From NCBI GenBank assembly GCA_029851965.1, contig JARKUW010000033.1, positions 1-32,809 of the forward strand: a DNA stretch of 32,809 nt, given 5' to 3'. Source of the DNA: Bacteroidota bacterium. GTDB lineage: Bacteria; Bacteroidota; Bacteroidia; Sphingobacteriales; Sphingobacteriaceae. This document shows positions 16,192 through 25,095 of the stretch, in pieces (the first letter of the stretch is position 1; every line of letters starts with the position of its first letter). Position numbers and translations under genes: made by a program. The notes under the pieces are model-generated. The model was not told where the DNA came from, searched no databases, and was given only the letters and a program-made list of their open reading frames with translations.

Positions 16192-17021
16192 TTCCGGGAA
16201 GTATTTCCCAGCCACAGCAATGCATTGAGGATAAATCTATTTTGATCCGCATTGTCAAAGGTAAAAGACAGCTCTTTCTTGCTGTTGTGTTCGTAATCGA
16301 TGTCGTTGTGGCCCATGTTCATGTAGATCATTTTGTAGTTCTTATTGGACCAGGCGACAGGGTAGTCGCCATTGTGCCAGATCTCGCTCTGCTTTGGGCC
16401 GGTTCCTAAAGGAAAGCTGGAGGGATCAATGGACAGGAGTATTTCAATGTCTTTGTTTTTTCGCAGGTCGTTCGTCCAGCGGTACCATTCATTGGGTGAA
16501 GACTTGAAGGTCTTCGCGGTTTCTTTAAGGGCTGAATGTTTCGGGCTTTCATTTCGCAGAGTGGCAGAAGTTGGTCTCCAGGTATTACTCCGGTAAGAGC
16601 CTGATCCGAGAAAAGTCTCATGATACCAGCTCCAGTTCTGCGGATATGTAGAGTTGTCCAATGCGAAAGCAGAGAAGTGAAATCCCATCCATGCACCCCC
16701 CTGATCCATATATTGCTTAAAGGCAGCGCGCTGATCTGTATCTTCGGGACGGGTATCCAGAAACAACACCACCTGATATTTCGCCAGAAAGGCTGCATTC
16801 AGATTGTTCCAGTTGGAGGTGGTGTCAAATTCGAAGTTATTCTTTACAGCAGTTGCCATAAACCAGCGGTTTGCCTCATGCACAAAACTGATGTGCGCCT
16901 GGTCGTTTTTAGCTGTGAAAAACGCGATGGCTTTGAAAGCTGAACTGCGCGGTTGTGCGGAAATTGAAACAAAGCAAATGAGCAAAAGCCCCGTAAGTAG
17001 AAGTTGAAGGTGCTTAACCAT
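16188..17021 (-). CDS. Secreted ThuA-domain protein
   Basis: This is a 277-residue protein with a Sec signal peptide (hydrophobic core LLLTGLLLICFVSISAQ, cleavage near residue 22). The mature part matches the ThuA-like fold, related to class I glutamine amidotransferases and found in Bacteroidota in sugar-related loci. Visible features are AIAFFTAKNDQAHISFVHEANRW near the N-terminus, YQVVLFLDTRP, YMDQGGAWMGFHFSA and MIYMNMGHNDIDY. The family has been linked to trehalose or other disaccharide use (ThuA of Sinorhizobium) and to sugar-processing loci, but most members lack a defined reaction. It is monocistronic, with its own terminator. Confidence 0.85.
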   Translation of the reverse strand: MVKHLQLLLTGLLLICFVSISAQPRSSAFKAIAFFTAKNDQAHISFVHEANRWFMATAVKNNFEFDTTSNWNNLNAAFLAKYQVVLFLDTRPEDTDQRAAFKQYMDQGGAWMGFHFSAFALDNSTYPQNWSWYHETFLGSGSYRSNTWRPTSATLRNESPKHSALKETAKTFKSSPNEWYRWTNDLRKNKDIEILLSIDPSSFPLGTGPKQSEIWHNGDYPVAWSNKNYKMIYMNMGHNDIDYEHNSKKELSFTFDNADQNRFILNALLWLGNTSRK

Positions 17022-17153
17022 ATCTAATTTTCGGTTAAATTAAATATTTAATTGGCTTTTGGAGTGCAACATCTTCGATAAATCAAACTTATAATAGTCA
17101 AAGCCGCACCGGTCTTCGGAAGGCTCCGGTCTTCAACACAGCACTTAAATAAA

Positions 17154-17191
17154 CACAAAAACCTATAAGATTAATCTTATAGGTTTTTGTG
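17154..17191. terminator. 38-bp perfect palindrome, probable terminator of the mla transcript
   Basis: Positions 17154-17172 and 17173-17191 are exact reverse complements, 19 bp each with no spacer (a stem of about 17 bp with a tight loop when folded). On the minus strand the stem ends in TTTTTGTG followed by TTTATTT, which suits termination of the transcript coming from mlaD and the small Lys-rich ORF. The about 200 bp between this ORF and the thuA-like gene holds no other gene that I can support. Confidence 0.7.
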
Positions 17192-17226
17192 CCGGCGCCC
17201 GGCAGTGGCAATCGAAAGCGCTGAAG

Positions 17227-17367
17227 TTATTTCTTTTTCTTCACATCTACTTCTTTTGCATCCTTAGCAGAGATTACATCTTTGGCCTCAGTTCCTTTTG
17301 CCTTTTTTGTATCTTTTGTTTCCGCCTTCGTGGTTGTGCCTTTTTCTGTGTCTGATTTCTTTGCCAT
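17227..17367 (-). CDS. Very small Lys/Thr-rich protein downstream of mlaD
   Basis: This is a 46-residue ORF with an ATG at 17367 and TAA at 17227-17229. The translation is dominated by Lys (about one third), Thr, Ala, Asp and Glu, beginning MAKKSDTEKGTTTKAE and ending DVKKKK. It has no cysteine and no membrane segment and is likely disordered, resembling Lys-rich tails of histone-H1-like bacterial proteins. Codon use is ordinary, and the ORF fills the space between mlaD (61 bp upstream) and the palindromic terminator (35 bp downstream), which supports a real gene. I cannot assign a function. Confidence 0.55.
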   Translation of the reverse strand: MAKKSDTEKGTTTKAETKDTKKAKGTEAKDVISAKDAKEVDVKKKK

Positions 17368-17428
17368 AAAAGTTGAGTTTTTCAATTCAATTAGAACAAT
17401 GGAACACTTAAATGGTTTTTGGAACTAC

Positions 17429-18409
17429 TTACTTCGTTGCTTTCGCTTCTTCCTTCGCTTTCTTTTTGAAGAATCCTCTCAACAACCAGTTGCTCTGAAG
17501 CGCTTCCAGGTTTTCATCCAGTTTCTCACTGCTTGTCTTCAGGTTGTTCATGATTGCCCGGACCTGATCCGCAGTCTGCTGATCATTTAGAAGAAGCCCG
17601 GCTGCATTATCTGTTTGATTGAGTTTACCGGAGGCTTTATTCAGGTTCTCTGTTAAGATCGCGGCAGAACTCGCTGTTTTTTGCAATTCGGTAACCGATC
17701 TCTGCAAGCCAGCGAACACTGCTGTATCCGTAAGCAACTTGTCGGCCAGGCCACCATCTGTATTTAGCTTCCTGCTAAATGCATCCAGTTCTCTGGCCAT
17801 CCGGTCTGTAGAAGCAGTTGTTCGCTGAAGGTTGGCTACGATGGCCTTGAAATTTCCGGCAATCGCCTCGTCGGTTAATAATGCTCCTGCAGCACCTTTA
17901 CCCTCTACCAGGCTGCGTGACAACACCTTGAAATCGCTGGTAATGTCTACAAGGTTCTTGTTGTTCACCTGAAAAGTTTTCATAATATCATCCGTAGATA
18001 GCGTCCCCTGAACCTGTAGTTTGTCGCCATCCTCCACAAACGGGTACTTCGGATTACCACCTGTGATCACGATGATCTTATTTCCAATCAGCCCGTCCGA
18101 GCTAATGCTGGCTTTGGCGTCCTTGTGGATGTATTTATGCGCTTCTTCCTCAATGTTCAGGGTTACTTGAACCTGAGAGTTTCCATAAAACTGAATCTTT
18201 TTAATTGTACCGATCTTAACACCGGAATACCATACGTTATTGCCGGTTTTCAATCCCTGTATATCATCAAATACAACGTTTAAGGCAAAGCTTTTGACAA
18301 AAGCTTTGCGCTGCCCGCCAAGGGTGAAAATACCTACGATAAAGATAAGTAAGCCTAAAAATATAAAGATTCCTACCGTAATCTGTTTGCGGTTATCTGA
18401 TTGTGCCAT
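17429..18409 (-). CDS. mlaD: MCE-domain lipid-transport substrate-binding protein (MlaD-like)
   Basis: This is the periplasm-facing, inner-membrane-anchored component of an Mla-type phospholipid ABC transporter. An N-terminal transmembrane helix (about residues 10-30, ITVGIFIFLGLLIFIVGIF) precedes an MCE domain at about residues 38-115 (VVFDDIQGLKTGNNVWYSGVKIG; SSDGLIGNKIIVI). A long helical, Ser/Thr/Asn-rich tail follows (about 120-310), with repeated TDEAIAG/LLTD-type turns, and a Lys-rich C-terminus. At 326 residues it is much longer than E. coli MlaD (183), a common architecture outside Proteobacteria. The gene is three bases after mlaF in an mlaE-mlaF-mlaD operon. Confidence 0.9.
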   Translation of the reverse strand: MAQSDNRKQITVGIFIFLGLLIFIVGIFTLGGQRKAFVKSFALNVVFDDIQGLKTGNNVWYSGVKIGTIKKIQFYGNSQVQVTLNIEEEAHKYIHKDAKASISSDGLIGNKIIVITGGNPKYPFVEDGDKLQVQGTLSTDDIMKTFQVNNKNLVDITSDFKVLSRSLVEGKGAAGALLTDEAIAGNFKAIVANLQRTTASTDRMARELDAFSRKLNTDGGLADKLLTDTAVFAGLQRSVTELQKTASSAAILTENLNKASGKLNQTDNAAGLLLNDQQTADQVRAIMNNLKTSSEKLDENLEALQSNWLLRGFFKKKAKEEAKATK

Positions 18410-18412
18410 GTG

Positions 18413-19186
18413 TTATTTGATAAAATTATAGTCGTAAAAAGGTTGAACCCTTTCATCATTCGTGTTAAATACTTCTTCAAAAGTGCCCTGGCGCTGAAAC
18501 TGTCCGTCCAGCAACATGGCAACCCGGTTTCCCACTGCCTTGGCGCAGGTTAAATCGTGTGTTATAATAATGGAACTGGTTTTAAAACGTTCCTGTACCT
18601 CATTAATCAAGCTATTAATTTCGATGCAGGTGATCGGATCCAGTCCTGCGGTTGGTTCGTCATACAGCATAATTTCCGGCCGAAGGATAAGCGTTCTTGC
18701 AATCCCGATCCGTTTCCGCTGCCCCCCGGATAATTCTGAAGGCATTTGGTTGATCGTATTTAGCAGCCCGACGGCATCCAGGGTTGATTCTACTGCATGC
18801 GCCACTTCAGCTTTCGTCAGATTTTTCTGGTTACGCACCAGCGGAAATTCAAGGTTCTGGCGGACCGTCATACTATCATACAAGGCACTGTTCTGAAAGG
18901 AGAAGCCGACCTGTAAGCGTAGTGCAAGAAGCTCTTTATAGGTAATCTCATCAACTGTGTTTCCCAGCACCTTAACCATGCCGGCATCCGGTGTAAGTAG
19001 GCCGATGATGATCTTAATTAAAACAGACTTACCTGTTCCTGATTTTCCGAGTACTACCAGATTTTCTCCACGGAACAGGTTGAGATCCACGCCCCTTAAC
19101 ACATGGAAGTTACCGAAGGATTTGTTCAATCCCCTGATCTCAATAACTTTTTCCGTAGTTGTATCTGTCAGTGGTTTTTGTGTCAT
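18413..19186 (-). CDS. mlaF: Phospholipid ABC transporter ATP-binding protein (MlaF-like)
   Basis: This is the cytoplasmic ATPase of the Mla-type transporter, 257 residues. Walker A is GKSGTGKS at residues 47-54, the Q-loop lies in VGFSFQNSALYDSMTV, the ABC signature is LSGGQRKR at 152-159, and Walker B with the following D-loop is IMLYDEPTAGLD at 172-183. The H-loop histidine is in IITHDLT. The Q-loop followed by ALYDSMTV is characteristic of MlaF relatives. It lies nine bases after mlaE and three before mlaD. No STAS-domain MlaB is encoded next to it. Confidence 0.93.
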   Translation of the reverse strand: MTQKPLTDTTTEKVIEIRGLNKSFGNFHVLRGVDLNLFRGENLVVLGKSGTGKSVLIKIIIGLLTPDAGMVKVLGNTVDEITYKELLALRLQVGFSFQNSALYDSMTVRQNLEFPLVRNQKNLTKAEVAHAVESTLDAVGLLNTINQMPSELSGGQRKRIGIARTLILRPEIMLYDEPTAGLDPITCIEINSLINEVQERFKTSSIIITHDLTCAKAVGNRVAMLLDGQFQRQGTFEEVFNTNDERVQPFYDYNFIK

Positions 19187-19195
19187 GGTTGATGA

Positions 19196-20002
19196 TTAAG
19201 ATCTGAATAAACCGAAAAATTGTACGGAGACAACTTCTTCAATAAAAATAAGGAACATGGCGATGACGACAGCTGAGTTGGCGGCCTTACCAACACCCTC
19301 TGTACCTTTTTTCGAATTGTAACCCTGATAGCAGCCAACAATGCCTATCGTGAACCCAAACAGTATTGCTTTTATGGTAGAGGCTGTAAAATCCAGGAAT
19401 GTTATCTGCTCTAAACTTGCCTGAAAAAACAGCTTTGCACTTGTTCCTTCACTCATAGAGACATTCAGCAGGGCGCCCAATAGCCCCACAATCGCCGTAT
19501 AAAATGTAAGTATTGGAATGGTTATCGTTGCAGCGAGCACACGTGTGGCAACCAGAAATTTAAATGGGTTTGTTGCAGAAACTTCCATTGCGTCGATCTG
19601 TTCCGTCACCCGCATTGAACCAAGTTCTGCTCCGATACTGGAGCCAACCTTGCCGGCGGCAATCAATCCGGTAAGCAATGGTGCAAGCGTTCGCAACAAT
19701 GCGATGCCCACCAGCGAAGGCAGCCAGGAGGTGGCACCAAACTCTGCAAGAGAAGGTCTGGATTGTTTCGTAAAAACGACACCTGTGATAAAGCCGGTCG
19801 TGGAAATCAATAAGGCAGAGCGGTAGCCGATTTCATAGCACTGACGCAAGATCTCTTTTCCTTCATAGGGTGGAAGAAACGCTTCCTTGAAGAATCTTGC
19901 TATAAATTTATATACATCATAAAGGATAATGAATATACGCGAGAATTTTCCTGGTTTTTTTTCCTCTTGTTCTGCTACTTTCGAAGTTTCAATACGCTGC
20001 AT
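19196..20002 (-). CDS. mlaE: Phospholipid ABC transporter permease (MlaE-like)
   Basis: This 268-residue integral membrane protein has five to six hydrophobic segments. A cytoplasmic amphipathic N-terminal helix is followed by the MlaE family motif with a conserved Gly/Glu loop, VGSSIGAELGSMRVTEQIDAMEV, given here in overlapping pieces. Later features are NPFKFLVATRVLA and FGFTIGIVGCYQGYNSKKGTEGVG, all typical of the family. It is the first gene of the mlaEFD operon. A promoter-like TATATTTG lies about 62 nt upstream of the ATG. The system moves phospholipid between inner and outer membranes; direction in Bacteroidota is not known from sequence. Confidence 0.93.
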   Translation of the reverse strand: MQRIETSKVAEQEEKKPGKFSRIFIILYDVYKFIARFFKEAFLPPYEGKEILRQCYEIGYRSALLISTTGFITGVVFTKQSRPSLAEFGATSWLPSLVGIALLRTLAPLLTGLIAAGKVGSSIGAELGSMRVTEQIDAMEVSATNPFKFLVATRVLAATITIPILTFYTAIVGLLGALLNVSMSEGTSAKLFFQASLEQITFLDFTASTIKAILFGFTIGIVGCYQGYNSKKGTEGVGKAANSAVVIAMFLIFIEEVVSVQFFGLFRS

Positions 20003-20064
20003 TTATAGCTTAAGTTTATCTATATTCCTTTTACGCATGAAGCAAACCATGCGCCAAGAATCTG

Positions 20065-20088
20065 CAAATATATAACCTCCCCTGCAAA
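20065..20088 (-). promoter_or_regulatory. Possible promoter of mlaE (Bacteroidetes -7 box)
   Basis: On the minus strand, bases 20072-20065 read TATATTTG, a perfect TAnnTTTG -7 box. The nearest upstream TTTG (20088-20085) is only 12 bases away, short of the usual about 20, so the -33 part is weak. The location 62 nt before the mlaE ATG is sensible. Confidence 0.35.
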
Positions 20089-20234
20089 ACATTGTAATCT
20101 GAGCATAATAAAGGCAGAGCTCTGGCAGACCCCGCTGTTTAAGCTCAGGCCAGTGTCGGTGTGACCAATATAAGGGCCGCCTTTTTTCGCTTAAAAGCTA
20201 TAAAAAGTGCATATTGCCGCATATTTATTTTCTC

Positions 20235-22328
20235 ATGACTAAGAACATATTTATTGCATCCGCAGAGCCCTATACAGGGAAATCTGTTGTGGCATTTGGG
20301 CTGATTAATATGCTGCTCGGCAAGACCCAGAAAGTAGGTTACTTTAAACCCATTATTGCACAGGAAGATTCGGAGCTTAAAGAACCCCATATTGATGCAT
20401 TGTTAGATTATTTCAATCTCCCCATCAATTATCCCGATACATTTGCATTTACACGACAGCAGGTTCTGCATCAGGGTGAATCGGAGAACAGGAGTGAGGT
20501 GATTGACACAATCATAAGAAAATATAAGAAGATCGAAGAAAATTACGACTTCACCGTAATTGAGGGGAGTGATTTTCTGGGTGAAGGAATTGCTTTCGAG
20601 TTTGAATCGAACGTACTTATTGCCAAAAACCTCGCTGCGCCGGTCATTATTGTAATCACCGGTGATCAGAAAACAACTGCACAGGTTGTAAACACGGCCA
20701 TAAACATCTACCGGAACTTCCTTTCGCGGGATGTACAGGTGCTCGGCGTCATTGCCAACATGGTCCACCCGGACTACGCTGATGACATCAGAGAACTTCT
20801 TGCGGCACAGCTTCCGCCGGAGCTAATCGTAACGGTAATCCCGATCGAGACCGCACTTCAAAGCCCGACAATGAGCGAAATTACGGCGGCGCTGCAGGCA
20901 AACGTGCTCTTCGGAGAAGATCTGATGGCCAGCCAGGTCGACAACTTCGTAACCGGTGCCATGATGCTGCCGAATTTTTTAAACCACATCAAGGAAAATG
21001 TACTGATCGTGACGCCTGGCGACCGCGGAGATATTATCATTGGTGCCCTTCAGGCCAACCAGTCCACAAGCTATCCAAAAGTAGCGGGAATTGTGCTGAC
21101 GGCAGGGAGCATACCCGATGCCCCCATCATCCGGCTTATTGAAGGATTGCAGACAGTTATTCCAATTATTTCCGTCACAACGGGAACCTTTGAAACCAGC
21201 AATGCAATCGGCTCCATTCACTCCCGCATTACAAAAGACAACAAGAAGAAAATTGAACTCGCCATCAATATCTTTGAGAAGTATGTAGATCTCAAAGCAC
21301 TTGATGATAAGATCATTACCTTCCAGTCGGAAGGTATTACCCCGCATATGTTCCAGTACCAGCTGGTAAAGCGCGCCAAGAGCCTGAAAAAGCACATTGT
21401 GCTTCCAGAAGGCAATGACGACAGGATACTCAAGGCTGCAGCGCGCCTGATCGGTCAGGATCTTGTAGACCTTACCATCTTGGGGGACCCGAATGAAATC
21501 GGACTCGCTATAAAGCGTCTGGGAATAGCGTTGGACATAAACGCCATTCATGTGATCGATCCAAGAAACTCCCATCACTATGAGGAATATGTAGAAACCC
21601 TTTACGAGCTCAGGAAAAATAAAAACGTGAACATGGAAATGGCACGGGACATGATGACCGATGTATCCTACTTCGGAACCATGATGGTGTACAAGGGGCA
21701 TGCAGATGGGATGGTATCCGGAGCAGTACACACCACCCAGCACACCATCCGGCCGGCACTTCAGTTTATTAAAACCAGGCCTGGTGTATCTGTTGTTTCC
21801 TCTGTATTTTTCATGTGTCTGCCGGAAAGGGTAGCGGTCTTTGGAGATTGTGCCGTCAATCCAAATCCTACAGCCACGGAGCTGGCGGAAATCGCCATTT
21901 CCTCTGCCGAAAGTAGCCTCCGTTTTGGCATTGAGCCCCGGGTGGCGATGCTTTCTTATTCATCCGGAAGTTCTGGTGCCGGTGAGGACGTAGAGCGGGT
22001 ACGGGAGGCAACGTCCATTGTACGGGAAAGAAGGCCCGACCTGAAAATTGAAGGTCCGATCCAATACGATGCAGCTGTGGATCCGGCGGTCGGCCAGCAG
22101 AAGATGCCGGGATCTGACGTCGCTGGAAGGGCCAGTGTGCTGATTTTCCCTGATCTCAACACCGGAAACAATACTTACAAAGCTGTGCAGCGCGAAACCG
22201 GGGCACTTGCCATCGGACCAATGTTACAGGGCTTGAATAAGCCGATTAATGATCTGAGCAGGGGCTGCACGGTAGACGACATATTCAATACGGTGGTCAT
22301 TACGGCCATTCAATGTCAGGACATATAG
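20235..22328 (+). CDS. pta: Phosphate acetyltransferase
   Basis: Pta converts acetyl-CoA and phosphate to acetyl phosphate and CoA, and works with the ackA gene 22 bp downstream. The long form (697 residues) has an N-terminal P-loop domain like dethiobiotin synthase (AEPYTGKS at residues 10-17), a middle DRTGG-type domain (about 215-330), and the C-terminal PTA catalytic domain (about 370-697). The catalytic domain shows KKHIVLPEGNDDRIL, DGMVSGAVHTT, FGDCAVNPNPTA and SYSSGSSGAGED. The start at ATG 20235 matches the family N-terminus; a TTG at 20214 is rejected. It is divergent from mlaE across about 230 bp. Confidence 0.96.
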   Translation: MTKNIFIASAEPYTGKSVVAFGLINMLLGKTQKVGYFKPIIAQEDSELKEPHIDALLDYFNLPINYPDTFAFTRQQVLHQGESENRSEVIDTIIRKYKKIEENYDFTVIEGSDFLGEGIAFEFESNVLIAKNLAAPVIIVITGDQKTTAQVVNTAINIYRNFLSRDVQVLGVIANMVHPDYADDIRELLAAQLPPELIVTVIPIETALQSPTMSEITAALQANVLFGEDLMASQVDNFVTGAMMLPNFLNHIKENVLIVTPGDRGDIIIGALQANQSTSYPKVAGIVLTAGSIPDAPIIRLIEGLQTVIPIISVTTGTFETSNAIGSIHSRITKDNKKKIELAINIFEKYVDLKALDDKIITFQSEGITPHMFQYQLVKRAKSLKKHIVLPEGNDDRILKAAARLIGQDLVDLTILGDPNEIGLAIKRLGIALDINAIHVIDPRNSHHYEEYVETLYELRKNKNVNMEMARDMMTDVSYFGTMMVYKGHADGMVSGAVHTTQHTIRPALQFIKTRPGVSVVSSVFFMCLPERVAVFGDCAVNPNPTATELAEIAISSAESSLRFGIEPRVAMLSYSSGSSGAGEDVERVREATSIVRERRPDLKIEGPIQYDAAVDPAVGQQKMPGSDVAGRASVLIFPDLNTGNNTYKAVQRETGALAIGPMLQGLNKPINDLSRGCTVDDIFNTVVITAIQCQDI

Positions 22329-22350
22329 AAATTTTATATACACCATCTTA

Positions 22351-23502
22351 ATGAAGATACTTGTTATCAATTCAGGAAGTAGCTCGCTTAAATATCAGCT
22401 ATTTCAAATGCCAACAAATGAAGCCATTTATACCGGCCTGGTCGAGCGTATCGGCCTGCCAGGTTCCGAGATAAGCAATCATGGGGACGCCCTTAAAAAC
22501 GTATTGTCTTCCCTGCTGGCAACCGGGATTATCTCTGGTCCGGAAGATATAATCGCCGTAGGCCATCGTGTTGTTCACGGAGGAGAGTATTTCTCAGGTG
22601 CAACCGTCATCACCGAAGAGGTGAAAGCGCAGATCAAGTCGTTGTTTCCGCTGGCTCCCCTGCACAACCAGGTGAGCTATAACTGCATAGAAGTCGCGGA
22701 AAAAACCTTTCCCGATGCACAGCAGATTGCCGTTTTTGACACCTCCTTTCACCACACCCTTCCTGAATATGCTTTCCGCTATGCGATCCCCAAATTGTAT
22801 TACACGGACCTGGGGGTTCGGGTATATGGATTTCACGGAACAAGCCATAAGTACGTTAGCCAACGGGCAGCAGCTTACCTCAACAATCCGGATGCAAAGA
22901 TAATCAGTATACACCTGGGCAATGGCTGCAGTATGGCTGCCATAAAGGCCGGTAAATCGATAGATACGAGCATGGGCTTCAGTCCGCTTAGCGGCTTGAT
23001 GATGGGTACCCGTTCCGGCGATATCGATCCTTCTGTGATCTTTCACCTCTTTGATCAGGGTGATTTTACACCGCAGAAAGTAAATAACCTGCTGAATAAA
23101 CAATCTGGTTTACTCGGCGTTGCGGGTTTCAATGATATGCGTGATGTACACAAAGCGGCGGCAGCAGGAAGCGAGGAGGCTAAGCTTGCACTTCAGCTCT
23201 ATGCATATCGTGTCAAGAAATATATTGGTGCTTATGCTGCGGTGCTAAATGGGGTAGATGCGGTCATATTTACCGGGGGCGCAGGCGAGAACGATAAGCT
23301 TATGCGTGCAGCGGTATGTGCAGAGCTGGATTACCTTGGCATCAGCTTCCATGCGGAGCAAAATACAGAGGGAAAGGGCAAGTTGTTTGAAATCAATACG
23401 ATCAGCTCCAAAGTAAAGGTGCTGGTTATTCAAACCAATGAGGAGTGTGAAATTGCAAACCAATGTTACAGTTTGCTCAGCTACACTGCGCATCAAAATT
23501 AA
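22351..23502 (+). CDS. ackA: Acetate kinase
   Basis: AckA interconverts acetyl phosphate plus ADP and acetate plus ATP. The product is 383 residues. Family motifs are VINSGSSSLKYQLF at the N-terminus, GHRVVHGGEYF, FDTSFHHTLP, YGFHGTSHKYV, IHLGNGCSM, and FTGGAGEND near the C-terminus. It forms a pta-ackA operon, giving acetate overflow or substrate-level ATP, and also controls the acetyl-phosphate pool. The next gene starts 186 bp downstream; I see no gene or clear signal in that gap. Confidence 0.96.
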   Translation: MKILVINSGSSSLKYQLFQMPTNEAIYTGLVERIGLPGSEISNHGDALKNVLSSLLATGIISGPEDIIAVGHRVVHGGEYFSGATVITEEVKAQIKSLFPLAPLHNQVSYNCIEVAEKTFPDAQQIAVFDTSFHHTLPEYAFRYAIPKLYYTDLGVRVYGFHGTSHKYVSQRAAAYLNNPDAKIISIHLGNGCSMAAIKAGKSIDTSMGFSPLSGLMMGTRSGDIDPSVIFHLFDQGDFTPQKVNNLLNKQSGLLGVAGFNDMRDVHKAAAAGSEEAKLALQLYAYRVKKYIGAYAAVLNGVDAVIFTGGAGENDKLMRAAVCAELDYLGISFHAEQNTEGKGKLFEINTISSKVKVLVIQTNEECEIANQCYSLLSYTAHQN

Positions 23503-23688
23503 GGTGCTTTATCTACGCGGGTAAATGCCTGAATCGGATGTGAATGACGATGCATGAATATGAGCTGCGTTCTCCTGCTGCCGTTAAACTGGAAATGAAT
23601 AGCAATGAACACAACTTAATCGTACGGTCCGCAAGAAACAATGCATATACGCTTATAAACCAAAATCCCCGGCAATAAATCTATACTT

Positions 23689-24978
23689 ATGAAAAATATC
23701 CTTAAGAACGCTACAGTATTGCTGATGTTCCTGTCGGCGATCGGTGCATCTGCTTATGCACAAACCAGCAAGAAGGCGATACCTGTTCAGGTTGAAAAGA
23801 CTGCAGATGGTTTTACGCTCTCCAGGGCCGGCAAGCCTTATTTCATTAAAGGTGCTGGCGGAACATCAAATATGGATAGATTAAAGGCCTATGGGGGCAA
23901 CTCTGTACGGACGTGGGGCACTCAGAATGGAGACAAAGTTCTGGATGAGGCGGAGCGCCTCGGATTAACCGTGACCATGGGGCTGGATGTCGCACGCGAA
24001 CGGCATGGATTTAACTACGACGATGCAGCGGCGGTAAAAAGACAACTGGAAACGTTGCGGAAGGAAGTTCGGAAATACAAGGGTTACCCTGCCTTATTGG
24101 TCTGGGGTATAGGCAATGAGTTGAACCTGGACTACAGGAACCCGAAGGTTTGGGATGCAGTGAATGACATTGCAAAAATGATTCATGAAGAAGATCCAAA
24201 CCATCCGGCAACAACCATGCTTGCCGGCATTAATCCAAAAGAGGTCAATCACATTAAAACGCAGTGTCCGGATCTGGATCTGTTGTCCGTACAGGTATAT
24301 GGCGGATTGGCAAAAGTACCCGGGCAGTTGAACTCAACGGGTTGGGACCGTGCCTATATGGTAACAGAGTGGGGTCCGACAGGACACTGGGAATGTCCCG
24401 TCACACCGTGGAAGGCACCCATTGAAGAAACCAGCAGTGAGAAGGCTACTGTTTATAAAACCAGATACGAAGCTGCGATTGCAAAAGACAAAAGCTGTCT
24501 GGGATCCTACGTTTTCCTTTGGGGCCAGAAACAGGAAAGAACGCCAACCTGGTACGGACTGTTCACAGAAGCAGGGGAAGAATCTGAAGTTGTAGATGTA
24601 ATGCAGTACGAGTGGACAGGGAACTGGCCTTCGAACCGTGCTCCGCATGTAAGCGCATTCACCCTGGCAGGTAAGAAAGCACTGGATTTCGTTTACCTTA
24701 GTCCGGGAAAGACCTACCCGGCAGTGGTATCTGTGACAGACCCCGATGGTGACAAGCTAACCACCAGATGGGAGCTGCTGCACGAAGCAACGGATCTGAG
24801 CCAGGGAGGAGACCGGGAAAGCAGGCCGGCAAGCATCCCCGGCTTACTAAAAAGCAAAAACATGAAAAATGCAATGTTCACAGCGCCGGAAAAGACTGGC
24901 GCGTATCGCCTGTTTGTTTATGTTTCCGATGGCAACAACAACGTTGCTACAGCCAATATTCCGTTCTATGTTAAGTAG
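23689..24978 (+). CDS. Secreted clan GH-A glycoside hydrolase-like protein
   Basis: This 429-residue protein has a Sec signal peptide (hydrophobic core VLLMFLSAIGASAYAQ). A short N-terminal strand region (SRAGKPYFIKGAGG) leads into a TIM barrel (about residues 45-310) similar to the GH2 catalytic domain. Probable acid/base Glu144 is in VWGIGNELN (the clan GH-A Asn-Glu pair), and nucleophile Glu227 is in VTEWGPTGHWE. A C-terminal beta-sandwich (about 320-429) has an Ig/cadherin-like strand pattern (VSVTDPDGDKL, RLFVYVSDGNNN). It lacks the sugar-binding domains of full GH2 enzymes, so family membership (GH2, GH5-like or other) and substrate are open. Confidence 0.8.
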   Translation: MKNILKNATVLLMFLSAIGASAYAQTSKKAIPVQVEKTADGFTLSRAGKPYFIKGAGGTSNMDRLKAYGGNSVRTWGTQNGDKVLDEAERLGLTVTMGLDVARERHGFNYDDAAAVKRQLETLRKEVRKYKGYPALLVWGIGNELNLDYRNPKVWDAVNDIAKMIHEEDPNHPATTMLAGINPKEVNHIKTQCPDLDLLSVQVYGGLAKVPGQLNSTGWDRAYMVTEWGPTGHWECPVTPWKAPIEETSSEKATVYKTRYEAAIAKDKSCLGSYVFLWGQKQERTPTWYGLFTEAGEESEVVDVMQYEWTGNWPSNRAPHVSAFTLAGKKALDFVYLSPGKTYPAVVSVTDPDGDKLTTRWELLHEATDLSQGGDRESRPASIPGLLKSKNMKNAMFTAPEKTGAYRLFVYVSDGNNNVATANIPFYVK

Positions 24979-25044
24979 GGATTAGTTCATTACCACCCTA
25001 TCGTCATGCCGTCAATAACAATTTGTAATTTTTCGGATGTATTG

Positions 25045-25076
25045 TTTGGATCGAATCTAAATAATGGCAATCTTTG
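25045..25076 (+). promoter_or_regulatory. Bacteroidetes-type promoter of the CxCxxC protein gene
   Basis: TTTG at 25045-25048 is followed after 20 nt by AATCTTTG at 25069-25076, one mismatch from TAnnTTTG. It lies about 20 bases before ATG 25096. If this promoter is used, transcription would start just before that ATG, which argues against the upstream ATG at 25006. Confidence 0.5.
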
Positions 25077-25095
25077 TAAACAACCAACACGGTAC

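Noticed and set aside
17104-17140. Short repeat CCGGTCTT before the palindrome
   Set aside because: Two eight-base copies close together are within chance and show no further structure.
20214-20234. TTG start of pta
   Set aside because: The ATG at 20235 gives the usual Pta N-terminus directly ahead of the P-loop.
25006-25095. N-terminal extension of the CxCxxC protein to ATG 25006
   Set aside because: A promoter-like pair lies inside this stretch and the extra residues look non-coding.
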